Shown in pieces: positions 8,415 to 18,039 of a stretch of 64,000 bases of DNA. Source of the stretch: Carboxylicivirga mesophila (GTDB lineage: Bacteria > Bacteroidota > Bacteroidia > Bacteroidales > Marinilabiliaceae). The first letter of the stretch is position 1; the number at the start of each line of letters is the position of its first letter. The stretch spans positions 62,001 to 126,000 of the forward strand of contig NZ_JAGUCN010000003.1 of the NCBI RefSeq assembly GCF_018271975.1, written 5' to 3'. Below the pieces are notes generated by a model. It saw nothing but the letters and a program-made list of their open reading frames with translations. It did not search any database and was not told where the DNA came from. Position numbers and translations under genes: made by a program.

Positions 8415-10697
8415 CTAATTCAAAATTTTTAGTTTGGCAAATTTGAGTAATAATTGTTTCTGCCCTGCATTAACGAACCTGACAGTAGCTTTTACATTCG
8501 GATCAACACCCTCAATACTAATCACCTCACCAACACCAAAACGTTCATGTTCCACCTTCATACCTGCTTGTAATCCATTGGTGTTCGATGATTGAAATTT
8601 AAGCTTTGGTTTTTCAGCTCCTGCACCGGATGATCTATAGTTCATGCGAATACGAGGCTTGAGCGTGGGGGATGACTGCGCACCCATTGGCTTTCGGAAC
8701 GATGGCTGTGGTCGCTCATTACCCACAAAATCTTCCGGGTTGATATCGAGAAACGCCTGATCAATGTCGCCAATAAAACGACTGGGACGGCTATAAGTGA
8801 GCTCACCATACTTATAGCGAGAACGCGCAAACGATATGGTCGCATTCGTTTCTGCACGTGTCACCGCAACATAAAACAGGCGTCGTTCTTCTTCCAGGTT
8901 TTTTTCACTATCGGTCGATTGAGTGGCCGGGAACAGCCCTTCTTCAACACCAACGATATAAACATTTTTAAACTCAAGTCCCTTGGCGGAGTGAATGGTC
9001 ATTAACGTCACCTTATTAATATCATCACCCTTTTCATTATCCTGGTCGGTCAGCAAGGCCACATCTTCAAGGAAGTTAACCAGCTGGGCCGGTTCACCCT
9101 CTTCCTGCCTGGTTTCAGTAAATTCCTTAATACCGTTTAAAAGTTCATCAATGTTATCAATACGCCCCTGTCCTTCTATAGACTTATCGTTGTGTAAATC
9201 TTTCATGATGCCACTGGCAGACGCAATTTCAGCCGCGAGTTCGTAAGCTGAGAGGTTTTCGAGTTGTGCTTTGAACTGTGCAATGAGTGCCACAAAACTT
9301 GCCAACTTCTTTTGTGTACCAGCATTAATCCCTAATTGAGCAATGTTTGGATTAATAAGTACATTCCATAAACTCTGATCACTGTTATCAGCAGCAGCCG
9401 TTAGTTTATCCATTGTGGTCTTTCCAATGCCACGGGCCGGATAATTGATCACTCGTTTAAGCGCTTCCTGATCGGCAGGGTTAATGGTGAGTCTGAAATA
9501 TGCCAATAAATCTTTAATTTCTTTGCGCTGATAAAACGACAATCCTCCATATATTTTATATGGTAGATTCTTTTTACGAAGAGCTTCCTCAAACACCCTT
9601 GACTGAGCATTGGTACGATAGAGAATTGCAAAATCCTTATACTCGCAATGCTCTTTCATACGGCGCTCAAAGATATCATTCGTAATTAAAAACCCTTCCT
9701 CTACATCGGAGTAGGCCTTTAACACGCGAACTCTGCTCCCTTCATCGTTGGCCGAGAAAACATTTTTCTGAATCTGGCCTTTATTTTTGGCGATGATGCT
9801 ATTAGCAGCATTCACAATATTTTGTGAAGAGCGATAGTTTTGCTCAAGTTTAAACAACTTATAACCTGGATAATCATTTCTAAAGTTGAGGATATTCTCA
9901 ATTTTGGCTCCCCTAAAACTATATATACTCTGGGCATCATCACCAACTACGCAGATGTTCTGATGCTTCTCGGCCAGCTTCTTTATAATAAGGTATTGTG
10001 AGTAGTTGGTATCCTGATACTCATCTACCATCACATAATCGAACTGGTCCTGGTATTTCTTAAGCACATCCGGAAAATCGCGAAACAATATATTAGTGTT
10101 CAGCAATAAATCATCAAAATCCATCGCTCCAGATTTATAACACTCTTTCATATATTGGGCATAAATCTCATAAATCATGGGCATTTGTGAAGCCTTATCG
10201 TGAGCTGTGCGATTCACATCTCGCGCATATACAACCGGTGTTACCAAATCATTTTTAGCGGCTGAGATGCGAGATAGCACACTACCTGGCTTATACGCTT
10301 TTTCATTGAGCTTCATCCTTTTCACAATACTCTTGATCAGGTTCTTTGAATCCTGTGTATCATAGATGGTAAAAGACGAAGGATATCCCAGATGTTTCGA
10401 TTCGAAGCGCAGGATACGCGCAAATATGGAGTGAAAAGTACCCATCCACAAACTACCGGCAATGCCCTGACCAACCACTGAGCCAATCCGTTCTTTCATC
10501 TCCCTGGCAGCTTTATTGGTAAAAGTCAGCGCCAACACCCTGTATGGTTTAACGCCCTGCTGCAGCAGGTGTGCTATACGAAACGTTAACACACGTGTTT
10601 TTCCAGAACCAGCACCGGCAATCACCAATGATGGACCATCTGTTTCGACCACAGCACTGCGCTGGGCATCATTTAACCCCTCTAAATAATCCTGCAC
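8415..10697 (-). CDS. ATP-dependent 3'-5' DNA helicase, PcrA/UvrD family
   Basis: Superfamily 1A helicase of repair and replication-conflict resolution. The 760 residues contain the motifs in order: Q motif and Walker A 'GAGSGKTRVLTFR' (about 28-40), Ia 'ALTFTNKAAREM', II 'VMVDEYQDTN', III 'VGDDAQSIYSFRGA', IV 'LEQNYRS', V 'TLMTIHSAKGLEF', VI 'LFYVAVTRA'. The C-terminal 'GMKVEHERFGVGEVISIEG' is the Tudor-like tail typical of PcrA/UvrD, which binds RNA polymerase or UvrB. Length fits PcrA/UvrD rather than Rep, but I cannot assign which ortholog. A -7 element lies 35 bp upstream. Confidence 0.95.
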   Translation of the reverse strand: MQDYLEGLNDAQRSAVVETDGPSLVIAGAGSGKTRVLTFRIAHLLQQGVKPYRVLALTFTNKAAREMKERIGSVVGQGIAGSLWMGTFHSIFARILRFESKHLGYPSSFTIYDTQDSKNLIKSIVKRMKLNEKAYKPGSVLSRISAAKNDLVTPVVYARDVNRTAHDKASQMPMIYEIYAQYMKECYKSGAMDFDDLLLNTNILFRDFPDVLKKYQDQFDYVMVDEYQDTNYSQYLIIKKLAEKHQNICVVGDDAQSIYSFRGAKIENILNFRNDYPGYKLFKLEQNYRSSQNIVNAANSIIAKNKGQIQKNVFSANDEGSRVRVLKAYSDVEEGFLITNDIFERRMKEHCEYKDFAILYRTNAQSRVFEEALRKKNLPYKIYGGLSFYQRKEIKDLLAYFRLTINPADQEALKRVINYPARGIGKTTMDKLTAAADNSDQSLWNVLINPNIAQLGINAGTQKKLASFVALIAQFKAQLENLSAYELAAEIASASGIMKDLHNDKSIEGQGRIDNIDELLNGIKEFTETRQEEGEPAQLVNFLEDVALLTDQDNEKGDDINKVTLMTIHSAKGLEFKNVYIVGVEEGLFPATQSTDSEKNLEEERRLFYVAVTRAETNATISFARSRYKYGELTYSRPSRFIGDIDQAFLDINPEDFVGNERPQPSFRKPMGAQSSPTLKPRIRMNYRSSGAGAEKPKLKFQSSNTNGLQAGMKVEHERFGVGEVISIEGVDPNVKATVRFVNAGQKQLLLKFAKLKILN

Positions 10698-10731
10698 TAT
10701 CTAATGATTTTGATTGATGAACTTACTCTTG

Positions 10732-10739
10732 CAAAAATA
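10732..10739 (-). promoter_or_regulatory. -7 element for the PcrA/UvrD-like helicase
   Basis: The minus strand reads TATTTTTG, with a weak GTTG 16 bp upstream of it. Predicted leader is about 28 nt. Confidence 0.4.
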
Positions 10740-10809
10740 GAAGTTCATTTGTAAACAACGAATTTGTAATGTAATAATCCCTACCTTTTTATCGTTAGAA
10801 GATTTATTA

Positions 10810-10817
10810 TAGCTTTG
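10810..10817 (+). promoter_or_regulatory. -7 element for the type IX secretion substrate gene
   Basis: Plus-strand TAGCTTTG with a T-rich stretch (10786-10790) at the -33 distance. Predicted start near 10825 gives a leader of about 75 nt before the ATG at 10900. Confidence 0.45.
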
Positions 10818-10899
10818 AATAAAATAACAGTCTTTTAGCGCAAGGCTATTGTCGAAAGAGTTTTAGTGACAGTCTGCGTTAATTAACTATATCTAAACG

Positions 10900-12105
10900 A
10901 TGCAAATAGTTCGATTCTTACTCATCCTGATACTGGCAACACTGATTTTGCCACAAACCCATGCACAAATAAGCTCCAATGCCTTTTACTCCGAACCAAC
11001 ACAATATGGCGGTGGTGAAGTGGAGGATCCCATCTTCTTTTATCAAGACATTAATGGGGCAACACTGACTGCTCCTCCAGGCATCAACTACCAATGGTAC
11101 CAGTATTCAACCAATTCGGGCGCGTTTGAGATAATGCCAGGTTCAACCGGCAGCATGCTTAATTCAATAGGGGAAAATGGCTATCGGGTAGAAGTGGAAG
11201 AAGCCAGTGGCAACAGAACCAACCACTACTGCTGGAATTTTGTGCCTGATGCTCAGGTTGACTCTGTGGGTATACCTTTTGCTTCATGTGATAACCTGCG
11301 CCTCACTGCTTATACCCAGAACAAAACACTGACATATTACAAACACAAAGGCGATAATAGTTCTCTCACCGTTGATTATGGCTATGAATGGAGCTCTTCT
11401 CCTTCAGGTCCTGTTTCGGAAAATAGCGATTACACGGCATTTATTGATGCACCAACAGAAGATACAGAATACTCAGTTGTTGTAGGGGGCAAGTTTGCAT
11501 CTGACCTGCCTCCGGCGGAAGCCAGCAAATCCTATTCGGCTATTGCCGTGGAAGCCAAATATACTTTTGAAACAGAAGGCACAGCAGATAACGAGGCCAC
11601 TGATGGATCGGCCCCGATGGTGGTTCGCTTTACCGATGAATCGTTAGGTAAGGTTACGGACTGGGAATGGACATTTGGCGATGCAGGTAAAGACTTTGTA
11701 GCGAATCCGATCTTTACTTTTCAAAAGTTTGCAGAGAATGGCTACCCGGTGGTATTAATCGCCAGAAACCTTGATGCAGGATGTGAAAGTGAAACTGAAC
11801 CCGAGGTGTTCACAGTTAGCGAGATGGTAGTTAAAGTACCTAATGCCTTTACACCATTTAGCACTCCGGGCGACAATGATGAATTCAGGGTACTATTTCG
11901 TTCGGTCAATAAATTCACCATGGTTATCTATAATCGATGGGGACGTAAGGTTTTTCACACGAGCAACCCAGAAGTAGGATGGAACGGGCGCATTGGCAAT
12001 CGTAAAGCCGAACCTGGCGTCTATTTCTATAAAATAGAAGCGGAGGGATTTAACCCGGCAGAGAAAGCTGAACTGGAAGGCCTTGTTCACCTGATTGTGA
12101 ATTAA
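10900..12105 (+). CDS. PKD-domain protein with CHU_C (gliding-motility type) C-terminal sorting domain
   Basis: A 401-residue secreted protein. A signal peptide ends near THAQ (residue 23). The central part is Ig/PKD-like, with the PKD signature 'WEWTFGDAGKDFVANPIFTF' around residues 245-270. The last ~85 residues ('VPNAFTPFSTPGDND', 'YNRWGRKVF', 'WNGRIGNRKAEPGVYFYKI') match the gliding-motility-associated C-terminal domain that targets type B cargo to the type IX secretion system. It is therefore expected at the cell surface or secreted, perhaps as an adhesin. It is monocistronic between a promoter at 10810 and a bidirectional terminator. Confidence 0.85.
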   Translation: MQIVRFLLILILATLILPQTHAQISSNAFYSEPTQYGGGEVEDPIFFYQDINGATLTAPPGINYQWYQYSTNSGAFEIMPGSTGSMLNSIGENGYRVEVEEASGNRTNHYCWNFVPDAQVDSVGIPFASCDNLRLTAYTQNKTLTYYKHKGDNSSLTVDYGYEWSSSPSGPVSENSDYTAFIDAPTEDTEYSVVVGGKFASDLPPAEASKSYSAIAVEAKYTFETEGTADNEATDGSAPMVVRFTDESLGKVTDWEWTFGDAGKDFVANPIFTFQKFAENGYPVVLIARNLDAGCESETEPEVFTVSEMVVKVPNAFTPFSTPGDNDEFRVLFRSVNKFTMVIYNRWGRKVFHTSNPEVGWNGRIGNRKAEPGVYFYKIEAEGFNPAEKAELEGLVHLIVN

Positions 12106-12123
12106 CTACTCTGGCTATGACAT

Positions 12124-12152
12124 AAAAAAGGAGGGCCTTCACCCTCCTTTTT
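12124..12152. terminator. Bidirectional terminator
   Basis: An 11-bp perfect stem (12125-12135 with 12142-12152) that is A-rich at its base and GGAGGG/CCCTCC in its core lies between two convergent genes. It gives T runs on both strands. Confidence 0.9.
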
Positions 12153-12164
12153 CTATTTTACATC

Positions 12165-14321
12165 TTAATCATCCTTCTCTTCTTCTTCAAAAGCCTTAAT
12201 CAGCTCCACCTGAATTTCTGGTGGTACCTTATCGTATTGTGCAAATGACATGGTATAAAAAGCACGTCCACCTGTGATACTACTCAATGAGGTTGAATAC
12301 TTGTTCATTTCCTTCAATGGCACCTTGGCCTTGATTACTTCAAAACCCTTTTCACTAGACATACCTTCAATCATGGCGCGGCGTCCTTGCAAGTCACTCA
12401 TCACATCACCCATGCGATCGCTTGGCACCTTCACTTCAACATTATAAACAGGCTCAAGAATTTTTGGTCCTGCATTTTTAAAAGCCTCACTAAAAGCATG
12501 TCTACCAGCCAATTTAAATGATATTTCATTGGAGTCTACCTGGTGCATCTTACCATCATACACCCAAACACGTATATCGCGTGCGTACGAACCGGTCAGC
12601 GGTCCTTCTTCCATCTTTTCCATTATACCTTTCAGGATGGCAGGCATAAAGCGTGCATCAATAGAACCACCAACAATACAGTTGTTGTAAACCAGTTTTC
12701 CTCCCCAAGGTAATTTATGTTCTTCTGTCCCTTTAACATTTAGCTTAATCTCCTGCCCGTCAATCTTCATTGAACCAGGCGTTGGCATATCTTCGTAGAA
12801 TGGTTCGATAATCATATGCACTTCACCAAACTGACCTGAACCACCCGACTGCTTCTTATGACGATAATCGGCACGCGCCACTTTTGTAATCGTCTCACGA
12901 TAAGGGATACGTGGTGAAAGGAATTCAATTTCTATCTTATCGTTATTCTCAATGCGCCATTTCATGGTATTCAGGTGGAACTCACCCATACCAAACACAA
13001 TAATCTGTTTAAGTTCTTTTGAATACTCGACACTTAAGGTTGGATCTTCTTCGTGCATACGTTGCAGCACTTCACCCAACTTTTCATCATCACTTTCATT
13101 AACGGCTTTAATAGCTGTTCTGTATTTTGGATTTGGATACTTGATCGCATCAAAAACAAAATCTGTTCCTTTGCTATTAAGGGTATGGTTGGTATGTGTT
13201 TCTTTAAGCTTTACAGTAACACCAATATCACCGGCCACCAGCTTTTCAACTTTATGGCGATTATTACCGGCCATGCAATACAACTGTGCGATGCGCTCCT
13301 TAGCATTGCGGTTGGCATTGATCAGGTCCATGCCTTCTTCTACCTGGCCAGACATGACCTTGAAGTAAGATACTTCACCAAGGTGCGGCTCAATACTGGT
13401 TTTAAACACAAATAAAGATGTTGGCCCATTAACATCATAAGGCACCTCTGTACCATCATTAGTTACAGGAACAGGCATTTCTGATACATTTGGCACCACA
13501 TTACCTAAAAATTCCATTAAACGGCGTCCGCCCATATCTTTTTTGGCAGACACGCAAAAAACAGGAAACATATCTCTGGCAATTAAACCTTTATGAATAC
13601 CCTGTCGCATCTGGTCCTCATTTAATGTCCCTTCTTCAAAATAAAGTTCCATCAATGATTCGTCATTTTCAGCAGCTGCCTCAACCAATGTATTATGCAG
13701 CTCATCAGCCATCGCCTTCTGATCAGCAGGAATATCAAGTATCTCAGGCTCGCCTCCGTCGGGGCCCCATTGGTACATCTTCATTTTTAACACATCCACA
13801 ACGGCATTAAAATCGGCTCCTACACTAACCGGGTATTGCACTACCACCACCTTATTGCCAAACACCTCTTTGGCCTGTTCAATGGTTTGCTCATAGTTGG
13901 CTTTTTCGTGATCTAACTGGTTAACCACGAAAATAACCGGTTTCTTATGGTCATCTGTGTATCTGAAAAGGTTTTCGGTGCCCACTTCAACGCCCTGCGT
14001 TGAATTTAGAATCATGAGTGCCGTATCAGTCACATTAAGGGAAGTAATGGCACCACCAATAAAGTCATCGGAACCAGGACAGTCGATAATATTAAATTTA
14101 CGTCCCAGATATTCGGTAAATAATACAGACGAAAAAACCGAGTAACCATATTCATGTTCCACTCGGTTATAATCAGATACTGTATTATTGCTTTCAACGT
14201 CACCACGACGCTTAATGACCCCGCCTTCGAATAACATTGCTTCAGCGAGGGTGGTTTTACCAGAGCCGCTACCACCAAGTAGCGCCAGATTTTTTATTTG
14301 ATCAGCTTGGTACACTTTCAT
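12165..14321 (-). CDS. Elongation factor G paralog (EF-G2-like) with altered GTPase motifs
   Basis: A 718-residue translational GTPase with the full EF-G domain order: G domain, domain II, and domains III-V including 'GMGEFHLNT' and 'PSDRMGDVMSDLQGRR'. The P-loop is intact (GGSGSGKT, 16-23), but switch II reads DCPGSDD (80-86), so the catalytic His of DTPGH is Ser84. The G4 motif is NQLD instead of NKxD (134-137), and the switch I Thr is replaced by Ser in a diverged segment. Housekeeping EF-G normally lies with str-operon genes, which are absent here. It resembles the Bacteroides EF-G2 paralog reported to work without GTP hydrolysis. Confidence 0.9.
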   Translation of the reverse strand: MKVYQADQIKNLALLGGSGSGKTTLAEAMLFEGGVIKRRGDVESNNTVSDYNRVEHEYGYSVFSSVLFTEYLGRKFNIIDCPGSDDFIGGAITSLNVTDTALMILNSTQGVEVGTENLFRYTDDHKKPVIFVVNQLDHEKANYEQTIEQAKEVFGNKVVVVQYPVSVGADFNAVVDVLKMKMYQWGPDGGEPEILDIPADQKAMADELHNTLVEAAAENDESLMELYFEEGTLNEDQMRQGIHKGLIARDMFPVFCVSAKKDMGGRRLMEFLGNVVPNVSEMPVPVTNDGTEVPYDVNGPTSLFVFKTSIEPHLGEVSYFKVMSGQVEEGMDLINANRNAKERIAQLYCMAGNNRHKVEKLVAGDIGVTVKLKETHTNHTLNSKGTDFVFDAIKYPNPKYRTAIKAVNESDDEKLGEVLQRMHEEDPTLSVEYSKELKQIIVFGMGEFHLNTMKWRIENNDKIEIEFLSPRIPYRETITKVARADYRHKKQSGGSGQFGEVHMIIEPFYEDMPTPGSMKIDGQEIKLNVKGTEEHKLPWGGKLVYNNCIVGGSIDARFMPAILKGIMEKMEEGPLTGSYARDIRVWVYDGKMHQVDSNEISFKLAGRHAFSEAFKNAGPKILEPVYNVEVKVPSDRMGDVMSDLQGRRAMIEGMSSEKGFEVIKAKVPLKEMNKYSTSLSSITGGRAFYTMSFAQYDKVPPEIQVELIKAFEEEEKDD

Positions 14322-14579
14322 AAAGCTTAATTTAAGAGTTTGTAAATATTTTAGGTAAATTATGGGTATCCGTAAAATTAGTAATATTTAGATAACATAC
14401 AAGCTTCTTGAAAGCAAAGTACCTTCCCAATATCAACATTTTAGCACCTTTTAATTGTGCGATTTTCCGATGTCTTTTTCTTTAATTAATTCCTTTAATA
14501 AAGCTTATCTCCAATTGATTCAGTTGAAATTGAAAGTTAATCTCCGTAATTTGACCTCTCATTTATTAACACTCGCACA

Positions 14580-14954
14580 ATGGTTTTAGAAGGAGAAGCT
14601 CAGAAACTGAAAGTGATCATCGAAGAAGATGACAGAGTATACCAGCGACCTTTATATGAAGCCGTTGTATTTGCTGCCAAAAAATACAAAATGGCTGGTA
14701 TTACTGTATACAAAGGCATGCTCTCGTATGGTGCCGATAGTATTTTAAATAACAGCAAGGTCTTTTCTTTAACAACTAACCATCCAATTGTAATAGAACT
14801 CATTGATCGCATTGAGCGCATCAACAGCTTTGCCGAAATAGCCACCAAGCTGCTGGAGAAAGCCAATTGCGGAGGCATCATCTTTACTGAAGCCGTTGAT
14901 GTTGTCTTATACAAAAGCAGTAAAAGCAGCCATTCTGAGCTTAAAAACAAATGA
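14580..14954 (+). CDS. DUF190 family PII-like protein
   Basis: A 124-residue cytoplasmic protein of the DUF190 family, ferredoxin-fold relatives of PII signalling proteins. Visible family features are 'LKVIIEEDDRVYQRPLYEAVVFAAKK', 'MAGITVYKGMLSYGADS' and 'IVIELIDRIERINSF'. Members are often found beside transporters such as CrcB/Fluc; none is adjacent here, so ligand and partner are unknown. It appears to be monocistronic or loosely linked to the phosphatase-like gene 106 bp downstream. Confidence 0.85.
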   Translation: MVLEGEAQKLKVIIEEDDRVYQRPLYEAVVFAAKKYKMAGITVYKGMLSYGADSILNNSKVFSLTTNHPIVIELIDRIERINSFAEIATKLLEKANCGGIIFTEAVDVVLYKSSKSSHSELKNK

Positions 14955-15060
14955 TTCTACTCCATAATTTAGACTGATTAGAATATGCCCACACCCATCT
15001 TGTAAAGTTTGCGCAAAGCTGCTTTCTTAATTATATTTGGCGCTGACTTTAATTAAGACA

Positions 15061-16674
15061 ATGATTAAACAAGGCATTTCACTCCTATTATTTATATTGA
15101 CGGCTTTAACGTTGAGCTTTGGACAACGTGTTCCGTCACAACAACCAAAACTGGTTGTATTTATTCTGATAGATCAACTAAGTACTGAACAAATTGTGGC
15201 GTTTAGAGATCAGTTGTCAGACAATGGTTTTAACAGGTTGATTAACGGAGGGGCATTTTTCAGAAATGCCACCTACCAGTCGGCCACCAACTATTATGGT
15301 GCCAAATTGGCCACCCTGGCCACCGGTTGCAACCCTTCCACGCACGGAATAGTATCAGACTGGTGGTACGATTATATCAGAAACAAAGAAGTAAACGCAC
15401 TTTATGGTGATATACCAAATGCCAGCGACCGGTCAATGAGTTATCCTTCAACAGAAAGACTTTTAACCTCAACCATTACCGACGAATTAAAGTGGATAAA
15501 CAACGGCAAGTCAAGGGTAACTGCCATAGGTATTAATCCCAATTATTTGGTTTGGAACGGTGGGCATACACCGGATTACCTTTACCAGATTGATAACAAT
15601 ACGGGCGACTTTATATCCATCAACACAGTCGACACTACGCAAGCAGTACCTGAATGGGTGACAGACTTCAATGACATGAAACTGTTGGACACATACAGCA
15701 ACCGGGAATGGGGTCCACTCAAAAACCTGAACCAGTACCATCAAATGAAATACTTCAGAGAAGAACGTGAGCATGCTTCATCGTTTTTATACTCACTAAC
15801 CAAGCAAGCTGGAGATGGTGCTTACCTGCCTGTTATTCACTCGCCTTTTGGCAATAAACTAATTCGCGATTTTACTGTTTCGCAGATTATTAATGAAAAT
15901 TATGGCAAAGGTTCTGTAACGGATGTTATTGCATTGCAATTCACAGCTAAAACTGTGCATGGAAATCCCGATGGCGGCTTTGATGCCGAAACACAGGATA
16001 TGTTGCTGCGGCTCGATTTGGAAATAGCTGATATATTAAAAACAATTGACAAAGAAGTCGGTCTCGAAAACGCACTTATCACATTAAGTTCAGTTTCTAC
16101 ACCAACCCGTCCGGCAGTGGAAAATACCAAAGGCAATGTTCCGACTGGTATATTTAGCGGCCAAAAGGCAGCATCTCTGGCCAATCTATTTTTGATGGCT
16201 AAATATGGACAGGGCAAATGGGTAATGACTTATAATGATGGTCAGATATTTTTAAACCACGCGTTGATTGCAGAGCGGAAGATAGATCTTAACAAAGTAA
16301 AGGAGGAAGCAGCCAGCTTCATCAGTGATATGGAAGGGGTTGCATATGCCATACCTATTTCTGAGCTTCGCTTCTCGGCTTCAGACATAGCCTCTTTAAG
16401 GAGCCTGAAACTTAATTATCATCCGGATCGTTCGGGTGATATAGCTATTAAAATCAATCCGGGCTGGTTTGAAGAGCTGCCGAATGGCCAAAAGATTGCC
16501 CGCAACTGGAATGGTTCGTACCATCCTTTGATTATGTATGGTTGGAAAATTAATCCGCAAAATGTCTACCAAACAACACCGATGACCCATTTTGCACCAA
16601 CCATCTGTTCCTTCCTGCAGATACCATTTCCCAATGGCTGTGAAGGCGAACCATTACCCGGTCTTATTTATTAA
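15061..16674 (+). CDS. Exported alkaline-phosphatase-superfamily protein, probably a pseudoenzyme
   Basis: A 537-residue protein from the ATG at 15061; a TTG at 15037 in frame is less likely because the signal peptide (MIKQGISLLLFILTALTLSFGQ) starts at the ATG. The fold is recognised by 'LVVFILIDQLS' (D38), 'FFRNATYQS..NPSTHGI', 'SPFGNKLIRDFT' and 'MLLRLDLEIADIL', as in PafA-type phosphatases. The catalytic motifs are changed: the nucleophile region TxTxPGH is TNYYGAKL (76-83), the DYxGHxxGP ligand motif is AKTVHGNPDGG (296-306), and TADHG is SSVSTP (343-348). Most metal ligands are missing, so phosphatase activity is unlikely. Its 3' end overlaps the convergent pcrB-like gene by 11 bp. Confidence 0.85.
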   Translation: MIKQGISLLLFILTALTLSFGQRVPSQQPKLVVFILIDQLSTEQIVAFRDQLSDNGFNRLINGGAFFRNATYQSATNYYGAKLATLATGCNPSTHGIVSDWWYDYIRNKEVNALYGDIPNASDRSMSYPSTERLLTSTITDELKWINNGKSRVTAIGINPNYLVWNGGHTPDYLYQIDNNTGDFISINTVDTTQAVPEWVTDFNDMKLLDTYSNREWGPLKNLNQYHQMKYFREEREHASSFLYSLTKQAGDGAYLPVIHSPFGNKLIRDFTVSQIINENYGKGSVTDVIALQFTAKTVHGNPDGGFDAETQDMLLRLDLEIADILKTIDKEVGLENALITLSSVSTPTRPAVENTKGNVPTGIFSGQKAASLANLFLMAKYGQGKWVMTYNDGQIFLNHALIAERKIDLNKVKEEAASFISDMEGVAYAIPISELRFSASDIASLRSLKLNYHPDRSGDIAIKINPGWFEELPNGQKIARNWNGSYHPLIMYGWKINPQNVYQTTPMTHFAPTICSFLQIPFPNGCEGEPLPGLIY

Positions 16675-17413
16675 AACGCTCAACTACTTTGTGAAAATCA
16701 TTCAGTAACGATAAGTCCTGCTCAAGCACGTTGCCCACCACCACCAGGTCGGCTCCAGCTTCATAGGCTCTTGATAAATCATCAACACTTCGAATACCGC
16801 CGCCAATCATCAACGGGATATCGACAGCTGCCTGCACAGCGTTTATGATTGCTTGTGATATGGGCTGCACAGCACCGCTGCCTGCGTCCATATAAATCAT
16901 TTTCATACCCAGGTATTGGCCTGCAAGCGCGGTTGCAACAGCAATATCCAATTTTTCAGAAGGGATGGGCAATGTTTGACTGATGTATTGAACTGAGGTA
17001 TTGGAGCCTCCATCAATTAACATATAGCCTGTAGGAATGGCTTCAATATCATTTGCTTTAATATGCGGAGCAGCTGCCACATGATGACTTATCAGAAACT
17101 CGGGATTACGGCCTGAAATTAATGACAAAAACAGCACTGCATCCACTTCGCTGCACAACTGAATGGATGAACCGGGATAAAGCACCACCGGCTGGCTAAC
17201 ATGCTTCTTCAACTCCTTGACAAATGCACTTGTATCATTACTAATAAGGCTTCCACCAACAAGTAACAAATCGGGCTTTGATGAAGCCAAAATCTCATTT
17301 AGAGCAGCCATCTTATCAAAGGAAAACTTATCTGGATCAATTAGAAATGCCAGTTGCTTCTTACCCTTATCATATTTTTCTTCTAACTGTTTATAAATCA
17401 TCTTACTCGTCAT
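16664..17413 (-). CDS. Geranylgeranylglyceryl-phosphate synthase family protein (PcrB/GGGPS)
   Basis: A TIM-barrel prenyltransferase expected to join a polyprenyl diphosphate to sn-glycerol 1-phosphate, forming an ether lipid precursor. Visible motifs: 'LAFLIDPDKFS', 'LLLVGGSLIS', 'VLYPGSSIQL', 'PTGYMLIDGG', 'MIYMDAGSGA', 'PLMIGGGIRS', 'GADLVVVGNVLE'. The start chosen is the ATG at 17413, which overlaps the upstream stop as TAATG and suggests translational coupling; a TTG at 17419 is the alternative. Product chain length cannot be read from sequence. It is last in the mutY-ssb-gldE-gldD-sfp string. Confidence 0.9.
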   Translation of the reverse strand: MTSKMIYKQLEEKYDKGKKQLAFLIDPDKFSFDKMAALNEILASSKPDLLLVGGSLISNDTSAFVKELKKHVSQPVVLYPGSSIQLCSEVDAVLFLSLISGRNPEFLISHHVAAAPHIKANDIEAIPTGYMLIDGGSNTSVQYISQTLPIPSEKLDIAVATALAGQYLGMKMIYMDAGSGAVQPISQAIINAVQAAVDIPLMIGGGIRSVDDLSRAYEAGADLVVVGNVLEQDLSLLNDFHKVVERFNK

Positions 17414-18036
17414 TAACAATAGACCAATGTATAAGCTTCATTTGCAAGATACGCCAGTTGCAGTTTACTAAGAGTGTTCTGATTTACAAAATCGCACAAC
17501 AAACCACCTTCGGTGCTTAACTGAAACGGATGTATTTTGAATTGCTCTTTAAATATTACTCCATAAACATTGTAATACTTATAAAGCGCCTCCTTGGCTG
17601 ACCACAACAAAGTCAGGTAATTTAATTTCTTATTCTCTTCGATATAACTTGCTTCATCGGCATGAACAAAGCGATTGGCGACCTTTTCAACTCTTGCCTG
17701 GCATTTTTCAATATCAATAGCTGTTGGCTTATCGGAAATACTCACTGCTGCATAACCATCGGTATGTGAAATACTGATATATGATGCACCATTAGTCAAG
17801 GTTGGCTTTCCATTTTCCACATAAATCAGCTCAGGATAAAAGCCTAATAGTTCTTTCAGTAACAAGCGCGATGCCAACCACTCCTGCTTCCGTTTGTCAA
17901 GTCTAAAAGCGTTTACAACCGCTTCATCTTTTGCTGAAACGCCTAATAAACACTTTAACTGCTCAACACGCTCATCAATCTTCCATATCGCCACCTTATG
18001 GTGCGCTGATATATCTATTCGTTTTTCAAAAGGCAT
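17413..18036 (-). CDS. 4'-phosphopantetheinyl transferase (Sfp type)
   Basis: Transfers phosphopantetheine from CoA to a carrier-protein Ser. The 207 residues have the signature Mg-binding motif 'AIDIEKCQARVEKVANRF' and 'LLWSAKEALYKYY', plus the N-terminal 'KRKQEWLASRLLLKELLG' and 'YISISHTDGYAAVSIS'. It is of Sfp/EntD size rather than AcpS size, so the substrate may be fatty-acid ACP or a secondary-metabolite carrier. It starts 3 bp after gldD and its stop overlaps the pcrB start. An ACP phosphodiesterase gene lies at 45.4 kb in the same window. Confidence 0.9.
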   Translation of the reverse strand: MPFEKRIDISAHHKVAIWKIDERVEQLKCLLGVSAKDEAVVNAFRLDKRKQEWLASRLLLKELLGFYPELIYVENGKPTLTNGASYISISHTDGYAAVSISDKPTAIDIEKCQARVEKVANRFVHADEASYIEENKKLNYLTLLWSAKEALYKYYNVYGVIFKEQFKIHPFQLSTEGGLLCDFVNQNTLSKLQLAYLANEAYTLVYC

Positions 18037-18039
18037 CAG

